Source: Bog-756 sp963769905
GTDB taxonomy: Bacteria; Actinomycetota; Acidimicrobiia; Acidimicrobiales; RAAP-2
Direction: 5' to 3'
Assembly (NCBI GenBank): GCA_963769905.1
Contig: CAVYNG010000002.1
Coordinates: forward strand, 1,116,001 to 1,180,000
DNA: 64,000 nucleotides
The translations under genes and the position numbers were made by a program. This document shows positions 51,424 to 59,267 of this stretch, in pieces; within the stretch, counting starts at the first letter, position 1; the number at the start of each line of letters is the position of its first letter. The notes below the pieces were generated by a model. It ran no database searches, was not told the DNA's origin, and saw nothing but the letters and a program-made list of their open reading frames with translations.

Positions 51424-51435
51424 TCGCCTTCGCGC

Positions 51436-52665
51436 TCAGCCCGTGCCGCGGGTGAGGAGGAGGGACCCGGCGATCGGGCCGCCGCCGTTCGCGACGGCGG
51501 CCACCTCGGGAAGCGAACCGCCGCGACGCAACACCTGACGTGGCCCGCCCTCGCCACGCAGCTGGACGCACGCCTCGTGGATGAGGCCGAAGCCGTGCAG
51601 GCGCCCGCCCGAGAGCTGGCCGCCCGCGGTGTTGAGCGGGAGCACGCCGTCGCGGGCGATGGCGGTTCCGCCGGCGACGAAGGGGCCGCTCTCACCGCGT
51701 CCGCAGAAACCGAGCGCCTCGAGCCACACCATGGCCAGGATGGAGAACCCGTCGTAGAGCTGGGCGACGTCGACGTCGGTCGGCCGTAGGTCGGTCCGCT
51801 CCCACATCGAGGCGCCTGCGTCGCGCGCGGCCATCGAGGTCGGATCGTCGAATTGGTCCCAGCTCGGACGGCCTCGCAGCGCGGTGCCGACTGCGTTCAC
51901 GTGGCACGCCGGATGCGGGGTGTCGGCCGCGAAGTCGCGGTGGGAGACGACGAAGGCGGTCGAGCCGTCGCACGGCGCATCGCAGTCGTAGAGGCAGAGC
52001 GGCGTCGAGATCATCCGGGCGTCGAGGTACTCGTCGAGGCCGAGCGGCTCGCGGTAGACCGCCAACGGGTTGTGGGCCGCATTGGCCCGCCCGTTGAGGG
52101 CGATCTGGGCGAGCTGCTCGCGGGTCAGGCCGAATTCGTACACCCGCCGAGCCGCGACGAGCGCGACCCAGTTGGCTGCCGAGACCGCCCCGAAGGGGAG
52201 TGACCACTGGAGGAAGCCGGAAAAGCGCGGCACGCCGCCCCTGCCCCCTCCGCCGCCGCCGATGCCCTGGCGCCCGCCGGCGCCCTGAGCGGTCGACTCG
52301 GTGACGGTCCGGTAGACGAGGACGTGCCGGGCAAGCCCGGCGCCCACCGCCAGGCACGCCGCGATCACCGCGCGCATCTGCGCGGGACCTTCGCCGCCTC
52401 CGTCGTGCCAGTTGAGCCGGAGCCGCATCGCGTCTTGGACCTCCGGGGTCGTCGGACCGGCGAACCCGGCGGTGCCGGCTCCCATTCCCGGATAGGTGGC
52501 CAGCCCGTCGATGTCGTCGCGACCGATTCCGGCGTCCTCCATCGCGGCGAGACAGGCCTCGACGGTGAGGTCGAGCTCGCTCCGCCCGAGTCGCCGGCCG
52601 ATTGCGGACTGCCCGATTCCCGAGATGATCGCCGAGCGCTCGAGGGGGACCTCGGGAGGTGTCAC
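51436..52665 (-). CDS. Thiolase/SCP2-type (Ltp2-like aldolase) protein
   Basis: A 409-residue thiolase-fold protein closely matching the thiolase half of the fusion at 17772. Shared segments are AIISGIGQSAIGRR, NGRANAAHNPLAVYREPL, LYDCDAPCDG (225-234), YDGFSILAMVWLEALGFCGR and NTAGGQLSGGRLHGFGLI. In Ltp2-type steroid aldolases conserved tyrosines do the retro-aldol chemistry; YDCD and YDGF are good candidates. An insertion at residues 128-144 is almost pure glycine (GIGGGGGGRGG) and is absent from the fusion. The start GTG 52665 overlaps the DUF35 stop as GTGA, so the thiolase is made right behind its expected partner. Confidence 0.92.
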   Translation of the reverse strand: MTPPEVPLERSAIISGIGQSAIGRRLGRSELDLTVEACLAAMEDAGIGRDDIDGLATYPGMGAGTAGFAGPTTPEVQDAMRLRLNWHDGGGEGPAQMRAVIAACLAVGAGLARHVLVYRTVTESTAQGAGGRQGIGGGGGGRGGVPRFSGFLQWSLPFGAVSAANWVALVAARRVYEFGLTREQLAQIALNGRANAAHNPLAVYREPLGLDEYLDARMISTPLCLYDCDAPCDGSTAFVVSHRDFAADTPHPACHVNAVGTALRGRPSWDQFDDPTSMAARDAGASMWERTDLRPTDVDVAQLYDGFSILAMVWLEALGFCGRGESGPFVAGGTAIARDGVLPLNTAGGQLSGGRLHGFGLIHEACVQLRGEGGPRQVLRRGGSLPEVAAVANGGGPIAGSLLLTRGTG

Positions 52666-53108
52666 CCGGCACCTCCGCCGACCGGCCGGAAGAGCGGGAG
52701 GAAGACGTCCTCGTGTTCCTCGAAGACGACCTCGACGGGCATCCCCACCTCGACGTCCTCGACCGCGACCTCCACCAGGTTGGTGATCAGCCGGACGCTC
52801 TCGTCCTCGTCGATCGCGACGAGCCCGATGAGGTAGGGCTCGCTGCCGGGGATCCACTGCTGCACGTTGCAGGTGCAGGCGACCACCGTGGCGCGGCCGC
52901 TCACCACTTCGGGGGAGAGCTCCGACGAGAGGCACGCCGGGCAGCGTGGCGCGGGTGGGTGGACGAAGGAGTCGCACTCCTGACAGCGCAGGAATCGCAG
53001 GCGCCCGTCCGCGCCGCTCGTCCAGAAGAAGCGGTTGTCGCGGTCGAGCCGGGGGAGCAGCCGGAGGGAAGGTCCCCGGGCAGGGATACCCTGCACACCA
53101 GCGGTCAT
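52662..53108 (-). CDS. DUF35 zinc-ribbon/OB-fold protein
   Basis: A 148-residue protein with a zinc ribbon (Cys42, Cys45, Cys56, Cys59 in the CQEC and CPAC pairs) and an OB fold containing VSGRATVVACTCNVQQWIPG and VEVGMPVEVVFEEHEDVFLP. DUF35 domains bind thiolase-fold aldolases in steroid degradation and are needed for their activity. The gene overlaps both neighbours by four bases: ATGA with the 2-hydroxyacid dehydrogenase before it and GTGA with the thiolase after it. It is therefore the natural partner of the thiolase at 51436. ATG 53108 is the only start that fits the overlap. Confidence 0.93.
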   Translation of the reverse strand: MTAGVQGIPARGPSLRLLPRLDRDNRFFWTSGADGRLRFLRCQECDSFVHPPAPRCPACLSSELSPEVVSGRATVVACTCNVQQWIPGSEPYLIGLVAIDEDESVRLITNLVEVAVEDVEVGMPVEVVFEEHEDVFLPLFRPVGGGAG

Positions 53109-54166
53109 CGGCGCCTCAGGACATCGGGGTTCACCACGTGGAGCGGCTGCGCGCCTGCGAGCAGCCGGCACAGGTCCTCTGCGATGGTGGCGGTGTGGTT
53201 GGCCTCGGTGTCGTAGGTGGCGCCACCGATGTGGGGGGTGAGCACGACCGAGTCGAAGCCGGTGAGCGGGTGGTCGGTGGCGAGGAACTCGCCTTCGAAG
53301 TGGTCGAGGCCGGCCGCCGACACCTTTCCCGAGCCGAGGGCCGCGACCAGCGCGTCGGTGTCGTGGAGGGCGGCGCGCGCGCTGTTCAGGTAGACGACGC
53401 CGTCGCGCATGGCCGCGAACTGCTGCTCGCCGATCATCCCCTTCGTCTCCTCGGTCACCGGGGCGTGCATCGACACCATGTCGGAGCGCTCGAGCAGCTC
53501 CTCGAGGGAGACGGTCGGCTCGTCCGCGTAGGGGTCGAAGGCGATGACCTCCATGCCGAGACCTCGCAGACGCCATCTGGCGGCACGTCCGACCGCCCCG
53601 AGGCCGATCAGACCTGCGGTCTTGCCGGCCAGCTCCCATGCACGGAAGCGCTGGTAGGGGATGCTGCCGTCCTTGTAGATCTCGCCCCTTCGGACGTCCG
53701 CGTCGGCGACGAGGATCCCGCGGGTGGCGGCGAAGAGGAGGCCGATGGTGAGCTCTGCGACCGCGTCCGCGTTGCGACCTGGTGCACGGAGCACCGGGAC
53801 GCCCGCCTCGGTCGCGGCGTCGACGTCGACGTTGTTGGGGTCCCCGCGGCAGCTGCAGACCGCGAGCAGGTCCAACTCGAACAGTGGCCCCGCACAGCGG
53901 TCGCTCTCGACGATCGCGATCGACGCGCCCTCGGCTGCCATCCGCTCGGCGAGCTGCTCCGCGTTGTAGATGCGCAGGCTCGGCTGATCGAGCCACGAGT
54001 CGAGGGTGAGTTCGGCGAGCTCGTGCAGCAAGGTGAGTCCCGGACCGCGCACCGCGGCGGTCACCAGCGCCTTCGGTCGGTCGGGCAATCTCGGCGTCTC
54101 CTCGCTCGGGCTCGCGGTGGTCCCCGAGGGTGACACCGGCGGTTCTCGTCCATAATGGCGTCTCAT
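53105..54166 (-). CDS. D-isomer-specific 2-hydroxyacid dehydrogenase
   Basis: A 353-residue NAD-dependent dehydrogenase of the phosphoglycerate-dehydrogenase group. Signatures are GKTAGLIGLGAVGRAARWRL (Rossmann), VIAFDPYADEP, LNSARAALHDTDALVAALGS with the substrate arginine, AAGLDHFEGEFLATDHPL with the glutamate and LTPHIGGAT with the catalytic histidine. Substrates of this family are D-2-hydroxy acids or 2-keto acids. ATG 54166 is the likely start, with GTG 54133 as an alternative; a longer in-frame extension runs through the kinase gene and is rejected. It heads a coupled run with DUF35 and thiolase, so it may process a hydroxy or keto acid released by cleavage. Confidence 0.9.
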   Translation of the reverse strand: MRRHYGREPPVSPSGTTASPSEETPRLPDRPKALVTAAVRGPGLTLLHELAELTLDSWLDQPSLRIYNAEQLAERMAAEGASIAIVESDRCAGPLFELDLLAVCSCRGDPNNVDVDAATEAGVPVLRAPGRNADAVAELTIGLLFAATRGILVADADVRRGEIYKDGSIPYQRFRAWELAGKTAGLIGLGAVGRAARWRLRGLGMEVIAFDPYADEPTVSLEELLERSDMVSMHAPVTEETKGMIGEQQFAAMRDGVVYLNSARAALHDTDALVAALGSGKVSAAGLDHFEGEFLATDHPLTGFDSVVLTPHIGGATYDTEANHTATIAEDLCRLLAGAQPLHVVNPDVLRRR

Positions 54167-54184
54167 GACCCGGTTGTCAGGTCC

Positions 54185-55573
54185 GTGAGCCGCCCGAAAG
54201 GAAAGGACTGCACCATCGGAGTCGACGTGGGCACCACCGCAGTGAAGGCGGTGGCGGTCGACGGCCGGGGCGCGGTGGTGGCTCGAGCGCGAGTGCCTCA
54301 CCGGGTGGGGACGCCTTCGGTGAATTTCCTCGAGCACCAGGCCGGACGCGCGTGGCGGAACGGTCCCCGCAAGGCGTTCGCCGCCGTCACCGCGGAGCTC
54401 GACGGTGAAGCGGCCGCGTTCGAGGTGACGTCGATGGTGCCGTCGATCACCGCGGTCGACCGGCGCGGCGTCCCGTTGCTCCCGGGCCTCCTCTACGGTG
54501 ACGCCAGGGCACGAGACGACGCGACAACCCGCGGACCCGACGAATTCGGAGGCGAGCGGGACGAGGGCCGGCGGATGCTCGAGTGGGCGGTGGGCCAGCG
54601 TCCCGCTGCCGAGGGGTACTGGCCGTGCCAGGCGGTCGCGACCTACGCGTTGGCCGGCGTACCGGCGGTCGACACTGCCACCGCGACCTCTTTCGGCGGG
54701 CTCTACGTCCGGAACCGATGGGATCCTGCGGCACTCGACGCGCTCGGAGTCCGCGAGGAGCAGCTGTCGGTGGTGGTGCCGATGGGCACGCCGGCGGGGA
54801 CGGTCAGGGGTGCACCGACCCTCGCGGGAGGCGGGTCGGTCGACGCGTTCTGCGAGCAGATCGTGGCCGGGGCGAACCGTCCGGGCGACGTGCTCGCGAT
54901 CTTCGGCGCGACCCTCGTGGTCTGGGTGGTCTGCGACGAGTGGATCGAGAAGCCGGGGCTCATCTCCTTCCCGAGCACCGAGCCGGGGCAGGTGCTCGTC
55001 GGTGGGGCGAGCAACGCCGGCGCCCTCTTCGCCGACTGGGCGCGCTCGTTGCTCGGTGGCGGTCGGCGACGTCGGCGTGTGGAGGACGGACCCGACGAGC
55101 GCACCGGCGACCCCGATCGGGTCCCGGTGTGGCTGCCCTACCTCCGGGGGGAGAGGACGCCGTTCCACGATCCGATGCTGCGAGCGAGCGTGCACGGGCT
55201 CGACATCACGCAGGGACCGGAGGCGCTGTTGCGTGCCGCGCACGAAGCGAGCGGTTTCGTGATCCGGCGCATCGTGGAGCGCTCCGGTGTGCGCGCCACC
55301 CGCATCGTCGCGACCGGTGGTGGCTCACGGTCGGTCCCCTGGATGCAGGCGGTCGCCGATGCGTCCGGCCTGCCGGTGGAGACCGTCGCCGTGTCCGAGG
55401 GAGCGGCCCTCGGAGCCGCCTTCGTGGCGAGGATGGTCGCCGGTCTGGAGACCGACTTCGCCGCGGTGGGATCCTGGGCCCGGACCGGGGGGAGGATCGA
55501 CCCCGACCCGACCTGGGCGGAGGCCGCCTCGGCGCGGTTTGCCCGCTTCGAGGCGATCGGCCCTGGGACCTGA
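54185..55573 (+). CDS. FGGY-family carbohydrate kinase
   Basis: A 462-residue sugar or polyol kinase. The N-terminal phosphate loop is CTIGVDVGTTAVKAVAVDG at 9-27, the central SITAVDRRGVPLLPGLLYGD contains the sugar-binding region, and GSRSVPWMQAVADASGLPVE with VSEGAALGAAFVARM forms the conserved second FGGY motif. It resembles xylulokinase-like proteins; the substrate is not certain. GTG 54185 is used because MSRPKGKD leads straight to the domain; an ATG at 54155 would add ten residues. It is divergent from the 2-hydroxyacid dehydrogenase across a shared promoter region that I could not resolve, and lies some 6 kb from the sugar module at 60831-64000. Confidence 0.9.
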   Translation: MSRPKGKDCTIGVDVGTTAVKAVAVDGRGAVVARARVPHRVGTPSVNFLEHQAGRAWRNGPRKAFAAVTAELDGEAAAFEVTSMVPSITAVDRRGVPLLPGLLYGDARARDDATTRGPDEFGGERDEGRRMLEWAVGQRPAAEGYWPCQAVATYALAGVPAVDTATATSFGGLYVRNRWDPAALDALGVREEQLSVVVPMGTPAGTVRGAPTLAGGGSVDAFCEQIVAGANRPGDVLAIFGATLVVWVVCDEWIEKPGLISFPSTEPGQVLVGGASNAGALFADWARSLLGGGRRRRRVEDGPDERTGDPDRVPVWLPYLRGERTPFHDPMLRASVHGLDITQGPEALLRAAHEASGFVIRRIVERSGVRATRIVATGGGSRSVPWMQAVADASGLPVETVAVSEGAALGAAFVARMVAGLETDFAAVGSWARTGGRIDPDPTWAEAASARFARFEAIGPGT

Positions 55574-55601
55574 ACGGGGCCCCCGCGCGAGCGACCGGGG
55601 C

Positions 55602-56429
55602 TCAGGAGCGCGAGGCGTCCGCGCCGGCGGCTTTGGTCTCCCCCATCGCGCGCATGGCGACGAGGAACCCGTCGAAGTCCTTCATCTTCATCTCGACCAC
55701 CGCGCGCATGTCGGGCAGGTAGTGCTCGAACTTGTCGCTCGTGAGGGAGGTGACGATGCCGTCCGCGACCTCGTCGGCCGGGACCAGTGGACCGGTGTAG
55801 TCGGGTGGGTCGTTGCCGGGTTGGTCCCAGATCTCGGTGTCGATGGCACCCGGGAGGACGAGCCGGACCGACACGCCCGAGCCGAGCAGATCGGCGGCGA
55901 GCGACTCGCTCCACCCGGCGAGCGCGAACTTCGACGCGCTGTAGGCCGCCTCGTTCACGATGCCCAGCCGGCCACCGAGGCTCGAGACGTTGACGATGGT
56001 ACCGGTACCGCGTTCGAGCATGCGGGGCAGGAGCGCGAGGGTGATCGCGACCGGTGAGAAGTAATTGACCGCCATCACCCGTTCGACCTCGTCCATGGTG
56101 AGCCGGGCCGCCGAGCGGCGCATGGGGATCCCGGCGTTGTTGACGATCGCGTCGAGCGGGCCGAGCTGGTCCCAGATCTCGAGCGCGAGCTCCGCTGCAC
56201 GCGGGGAATCCGAGAGGTCGGCCGCCCACGCACGAGAGTTCGGCGCGCCCGGCCGGCAGTCCGCGAGCACCTCCTCGAGCCGGTCGGCGCGCCGAGCCAC
56301 CAGGGCGACCGTCGCGCCCGCCGCCGCGAGTCGGCGGGCGGTCGCCGCACCGATGCCCGAGGAGGCCCCGGTGACCATCACCACCTCCGGGCGCGATCGG
56401 GAGCCGTCCTCGGAGCCCTCGGGGTTCAC
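55602..56429 (-). CDS. Short-chain dehydrogenase/reductase
   Basis: A 275-residue SDR. VVMVTGASSGIGAATARRLA gives the cofactor motif, ARRADRLEE after strand two favours NADP, NNAGIPMRR is the NAG-type strand, and the serine in IVNVSSLGGRLG with the pair in YSASK completes the active site. The C-terminus has IVTSLTSDKFEHYLPDMRA and an amphipathic tail common in membrane-associated ketone reductases. GTG 56429 is fixed by a GTGA overlap with the PIG-L gene upstream. A 72-residue in-frame N-terminal extension overlaps that gene and is rejected. It is convergent with the FGGY kinase. Confidence 0.92.
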   Translation of the reverse strand: MNPEGSEDGSRSRPEVVMVTGASSGIGAATARRLAAAGATVALVARRADRLEEVLADCRPGAPNSRAWAADLSDSPRAAELALEIWDQLGPLDAIVNNAGIPMRRSAARLTMDEVERVMAVNYFSPVAITLALLPRMLERGTGTIVNVSSLGGRLGIVNEAAYSASKFALAGWSESLAADLLGSGVSVRLVLPGAIDTEIWDQPGNDPPDYTGPLVPADEVADGIVTSLTSDKFEHYLPDMRAVVEMKMKDFDGFLVAMRAMGETKAAGADASRS

Positions 56430-57214
56430 GCCGGCACCGGATCGGAAGCGCCCAACAACGGAAGGCCCTCCCACCCCCTCGGCGGGGGTGCGAGACGCCA
56501 GTACTGCTCGGGCACGTTGGCGTCGAGCCGCTCGGCGAGGAGGTGTTCGCGCGAGAGCGGCCCGATCTGACTCGGATAGCAGGCGATCGCGGCGCGCTTC
56601 GCGTCCATGTCCGGCTCGGTCGGGACGACCGACGGTGTGGGCCACAAGTCGGCCTGGAAGAGCCTCGACACCCGCCAGGCGAGCATTCCGGGAATGTGCT
56701 TGTACCCGTGGTCCTCGTAGCAGAACCAGCTCGTGCCCCCACCCATCGTTGCCCGGGCGAGCAGGCCCGCGTCGTGGGTGGCCATGTGGTCGGGATGGGC
56801 GAGTCCCATCGGCAAGAAGACCGCGGTGGGATGGGCGGCTTCGATCGCCTGCTGCAGAGCGGGTGCGATGTCGCGAGGTGCTGCCTTCTCGTCGTCGCTC
56901 AGGTACTGGCCGTCGACGAAGTCGAGCCAGACCGGGGTGGCGCCCATCGAGGCCATGGCCTTGCGATCCTCCTCGTGGCGGATCCCGACGACGTCGTCAC
57001 CGCGGGCGAAGCCGCCGGCCGCGTCCCACTCGGTCACCTCCTCGGGGTAGGCGGCCGGGCGTCCGGCGTGCACGGTGATCACCGTGCTGCCCGGGTAGGT
57101 GACCAGCAGATGGGCGGCACCGAGTGCCGCGTCGTCGAGGTGGGGCGAGACGACGACGATCGACTCGAGGACCGAGTCGTCGAGCTTCCCCCAGAGCTCC
57201 TTGCCGTCCATCAC
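56426..57214 (-). CDS. PIG-L family deacetylase
   Basis: A 262-residue zinc-dependent LmbE/PIG-L hydrolase. VVVSPHLDDAALGAAHLL has the His-Asp-Asp metal motif at 24-28 (PHLDD), and MGLAHPDHMATHDAGLLARA supplies the second histidine pair. Family members remove acetyl groups from N-acetyl sugars, including GlcNAc-inositol in mycothiol and GPI synthesis and in antibiotics. The start is either GTG 57214 or ATG 57211. It is coupled by GTGA to the SDR gene and preceded on the same strand by the ABC-2 exporter 26 bp further down, so these minus-strand genes may form one operon. The sugar is unknown. Confidence 0.92.
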   Translation of the reverse strand: MMDGKELWGKLDDSVLESIVVVSPHLDDAALGAAHLLVTYPGSTVITVHAGRPAAYPEEVTEWDAAGGFARGDDVVGIRHEEDRKAMASMGATPVWLDFVDGQYLSDDEKAAPRDIAPALQQAIEAAHPTAVFLPMGLAHPDHMATHDAGLLARATMGGGTSWFCYEDHGYKHIPGMLAWRVSRLFQADLWPTPSVVPTEPDMDAKRAAIACYPSQIGPLSREHLLAERLDANVPEQYWRLAPPPRGWEGLPLLGASDPVPA

Positions 57215-57239
57215 CGAAGCGTAACGGCTGCCGCCGCCC

Positions 57240-58067
57240 TCAACCGAGGGCGCGCCGGATGAAACCGACCATCCCGATGGCGGTCAGGACGAGGAGGAAG
57301 CCGATGCTCGCCACGAAGCAGATCCACGTCGGGATGTGCGGCACGCTGGGCACCATCAGGCCCCGGAGCCCCTCGCTCACGTAGGTCATCGGGTTGCAGG
57401 CCGACACCACTTGGAACCACCGGATCGAGCCGAGCGACGGCCACGGGTACTGGCACGAACCGGTGAAGATGAGCGGGGTGAGCACCAGCGCGAAGGTCAC
57501 GTTGATCCGGTTGGGGGGGACGAAGGTGCCGAGGATGAGGCCCATCGCGGCCCCGAGCAGTGCCCCGAGCACCGTCAGCACGACGACGCCCGCCGCGGCG
57601 CCCGCCTGCCAGGGAATGGACCCGAGGATCCACACCCCGATCGGGAACATCACCGCCGCGGCGACGCACCCCCGCATGGCCGCGAACACCACCTTCTCGA
57701 CGGCCACCGCGCCGATGGGCAAGGGTGCGAGCAGGCGGTCCTCGATCTCGTTGCTGTAGGAGAACTCGATGACGAGGGGGAGCGCAGTCGACTGGAGGCC
57801 GGTGAGCACCCCGGCGAGGGCCACGAGACCGGGGAAGAGGACCTGCTCGTAGCCGGGTCGCGCGTAACCGAGCTCGGTGAGGACCTTGCCGAACACGAAG
57901 AGGAGGAAGAGCGGCTGGAGGATGACCTGGGCGAGGAAGACCGGGAATTCGCGCCCGGTGACGAAGAGGTCGCGCCGGAGGATCGCGAGCGCGGTCTGCC
58001 ACGTCCCATGGCGCGGGCGCCACCGGCGGGGCCTTTCGGTGGCGGGCCGCTCGGCCACCACGGTCAT
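57240..58067 (-). CDS. ABC-2 type transporter permease
   Basis: A 275-residue membrane protein with six predicted membrane segments, the layout of ABC-2 exporter permeases. A basic cytoplasmic N-terminus (RPRRWRPRHGTWQTALAILR) is followed by LQPLFLLFVFGKVLTELGYA, YEQVLFPGLVALAGVLTGLQ, the EIEDRLLAPLPIGAVAVEKV loop that contacts the ATPase, and then GLILGTFVPPNRINVTFALV near the end. Such exporters move lipids, polysaccharides or drugs outwards. It overlaps the ATPase gene by ATGA at 58064-58067. The ATPase is frameshifted, so the exporter works only if that break is an artefact. Confidence 0.9.
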   Translation of the reverse strand: MTVVAERPATERPRRWRPRHGTWQTALAILRRDLFVTGREFPVFLAQVILQPLFLLFVFGKVLTELGYARPGYEQVLFPGLVALAGVLTGLQSTALPLVIEFSYSNEIEDRLLAPLPIGAVAVEKVVFAAMRGCVAAAVMFPIGVWILGSIPWQAGAAAGVVVLTVLGALLGAAMGLILGTFVPPNRINVTFALVLTPLIFTGSCQYPWPSLGSIRWFQVVSACNPMTYVSEGLRGLMVPSVPHIPTWICFVASIGFLLVLTAIGMVGFIRRALG

Positions 58068-59069
58068 CGCAGGGCCCTCCCGGTCAGGTGGATGAAGACG
58101 TCTTCGAGGTTCGGCTCGCCGAGCCGCACGTCGGTCAACTTCGACGCCGCGGCGACGATCGCTTGTGCGACCGGCGCCACGAAGGGGGCCGCCTCGCCTT
58201 CGACGTAGACACGGAACCGCCAGCCGGTGCCGGTCGGGTCCTCGAGCTGCTCGACCTGTCGCACCCGATCCAGCGCGCCGAGCGACTTGGCGAGCGCCGC
58301 GGCCTCGGCGCCGGGCCCGGGCTCGACGGTGCAGTCGAGCGTGCGATCGCTCGGCATACCGCGCACCAACGCCGACGGCGTGTCGAGTGCGAGCACGGTG
58401 CCGTGGTCGATGATCGCCACCCGGTCGCTCAGGGTGGCCGCCTCCTCCATGTCGTGGGTGGTGATCACGACGGTGGTGCCGTCGTCGCGCAGCTCGCCGA
58501 CCTTCTCCCAGAGGAAGAGGCGCGCGGCGGGGTCGAGACCGGTCGAGGGTTCGTCGAGGAAGAGCACCGCGGGCGCGTGCATGAGGGCACGGGCGATCAT
58601 CATCCGCTGGATCTGGCCGCCCGAGAAGTCGTCCGGCTTGCCTCCCGGCCGGTCCGCGAGACCGAACTGCTCGAGCAGCTCGTCGGCGAGGCGGTTGCGC
58701 TGCGGCCTCGGGACGCCGTGGTAGCTGGCGTGGAACAGGAGGTTCTGGCGGACCGAGAGCGAACGGTCGAGGTTGTTCTGCTGGGGGACCACTCCGAGGA
58801 CGCGACGCCGCGCCGACCGGGTCGGTGACCACGTCCACGCCTGCCACCCGCGCGCTCCCGCGGGTCGGACGGATCCGGGTGGTCAGGATGCCGATGGTCG
58901 TCGTCTTGCCGGCGCCGTTCGGTCCGAGGAACCCGAACACCTCCCCTCGGTGGACCTCGAAGCTCACCCCGGCGAGGGAGTCCTTTTGCGCCTTGGGGTA
59001 GCGCTTCACCAGACCGGCCACCTCGACGGCGAGCGGATCGGGGCTCTGGGTGTTCGGCTCTCTGTGCAA
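58064..59069 (-). pseudogene. ABC-2 exporter ATPase, one frameshift after residue 87
   Basis: The first 87 residues, from a TTG at 59069 through VKRYPKAQKDSLAGVSFE and Walker A FLGPNGAGKTTTIGIL to VTDPVGA, read in one frame. The rest begins GVVPQQNNLDRSLSVRQNLL (Q-loop), then SGGQIQRMMIARALM (signature), VLFLDEPSTGLDP (Walker B) and the H-switch THDMEEAA, in another frame. The break lies near the GCGC at 58810-58813, and total length is 3n+1, so adding GC or removing one base restores about 334 residues. All motifs are intact, which argues against old decay. The start is uncertain (TTG 59078 is possible). It precedes the permease by ATGA overlap. Confidence 0.82.
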
Positions 59070-59154
59070 TTGGCTCAACTGGCGTGCGGGGGGCGGGCAG
59101 CCTCTTCGCGGTCGGTCCTTCCGTGAGCCGGTGCCGACGTGTGCCCCGGCGACG

Positions 59155-59164
59155 ACGATACGCT
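59155..59164. promoter_or_regulatory. Candidate bidirectional -10 pair between exporter and binding protein
   Basis: Plus strand TACGCT at 59159-59164 and minus strand TATCGT at 59160-59155 share one TA, the same geometry as at 21358-21367. Leaders would be about 95 nt toward the binding-protein gene and about 80 nt toward the exporter. No -35 boxes were found, so this is tentative. Confidence 0.35.
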
Positions 59165-59267
59165 CCACGCGGCACACGGCGCATCCCGCGGACCGCGGGG
59201 TGCGGATCGGGGCGCACGGAAGGAGGGTCGTGACCGCCCATCGACGGCGCCGCGGCGTGCGAAGCCG

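Noticed and set aside
53105..55243. A 712-codon version of the 2-hydroxyacid dehydrogenase
   Set aside because: The extra N-terminal half lies opposite the FGGY kinase and has no domain; the conserved protein begins near 54166.
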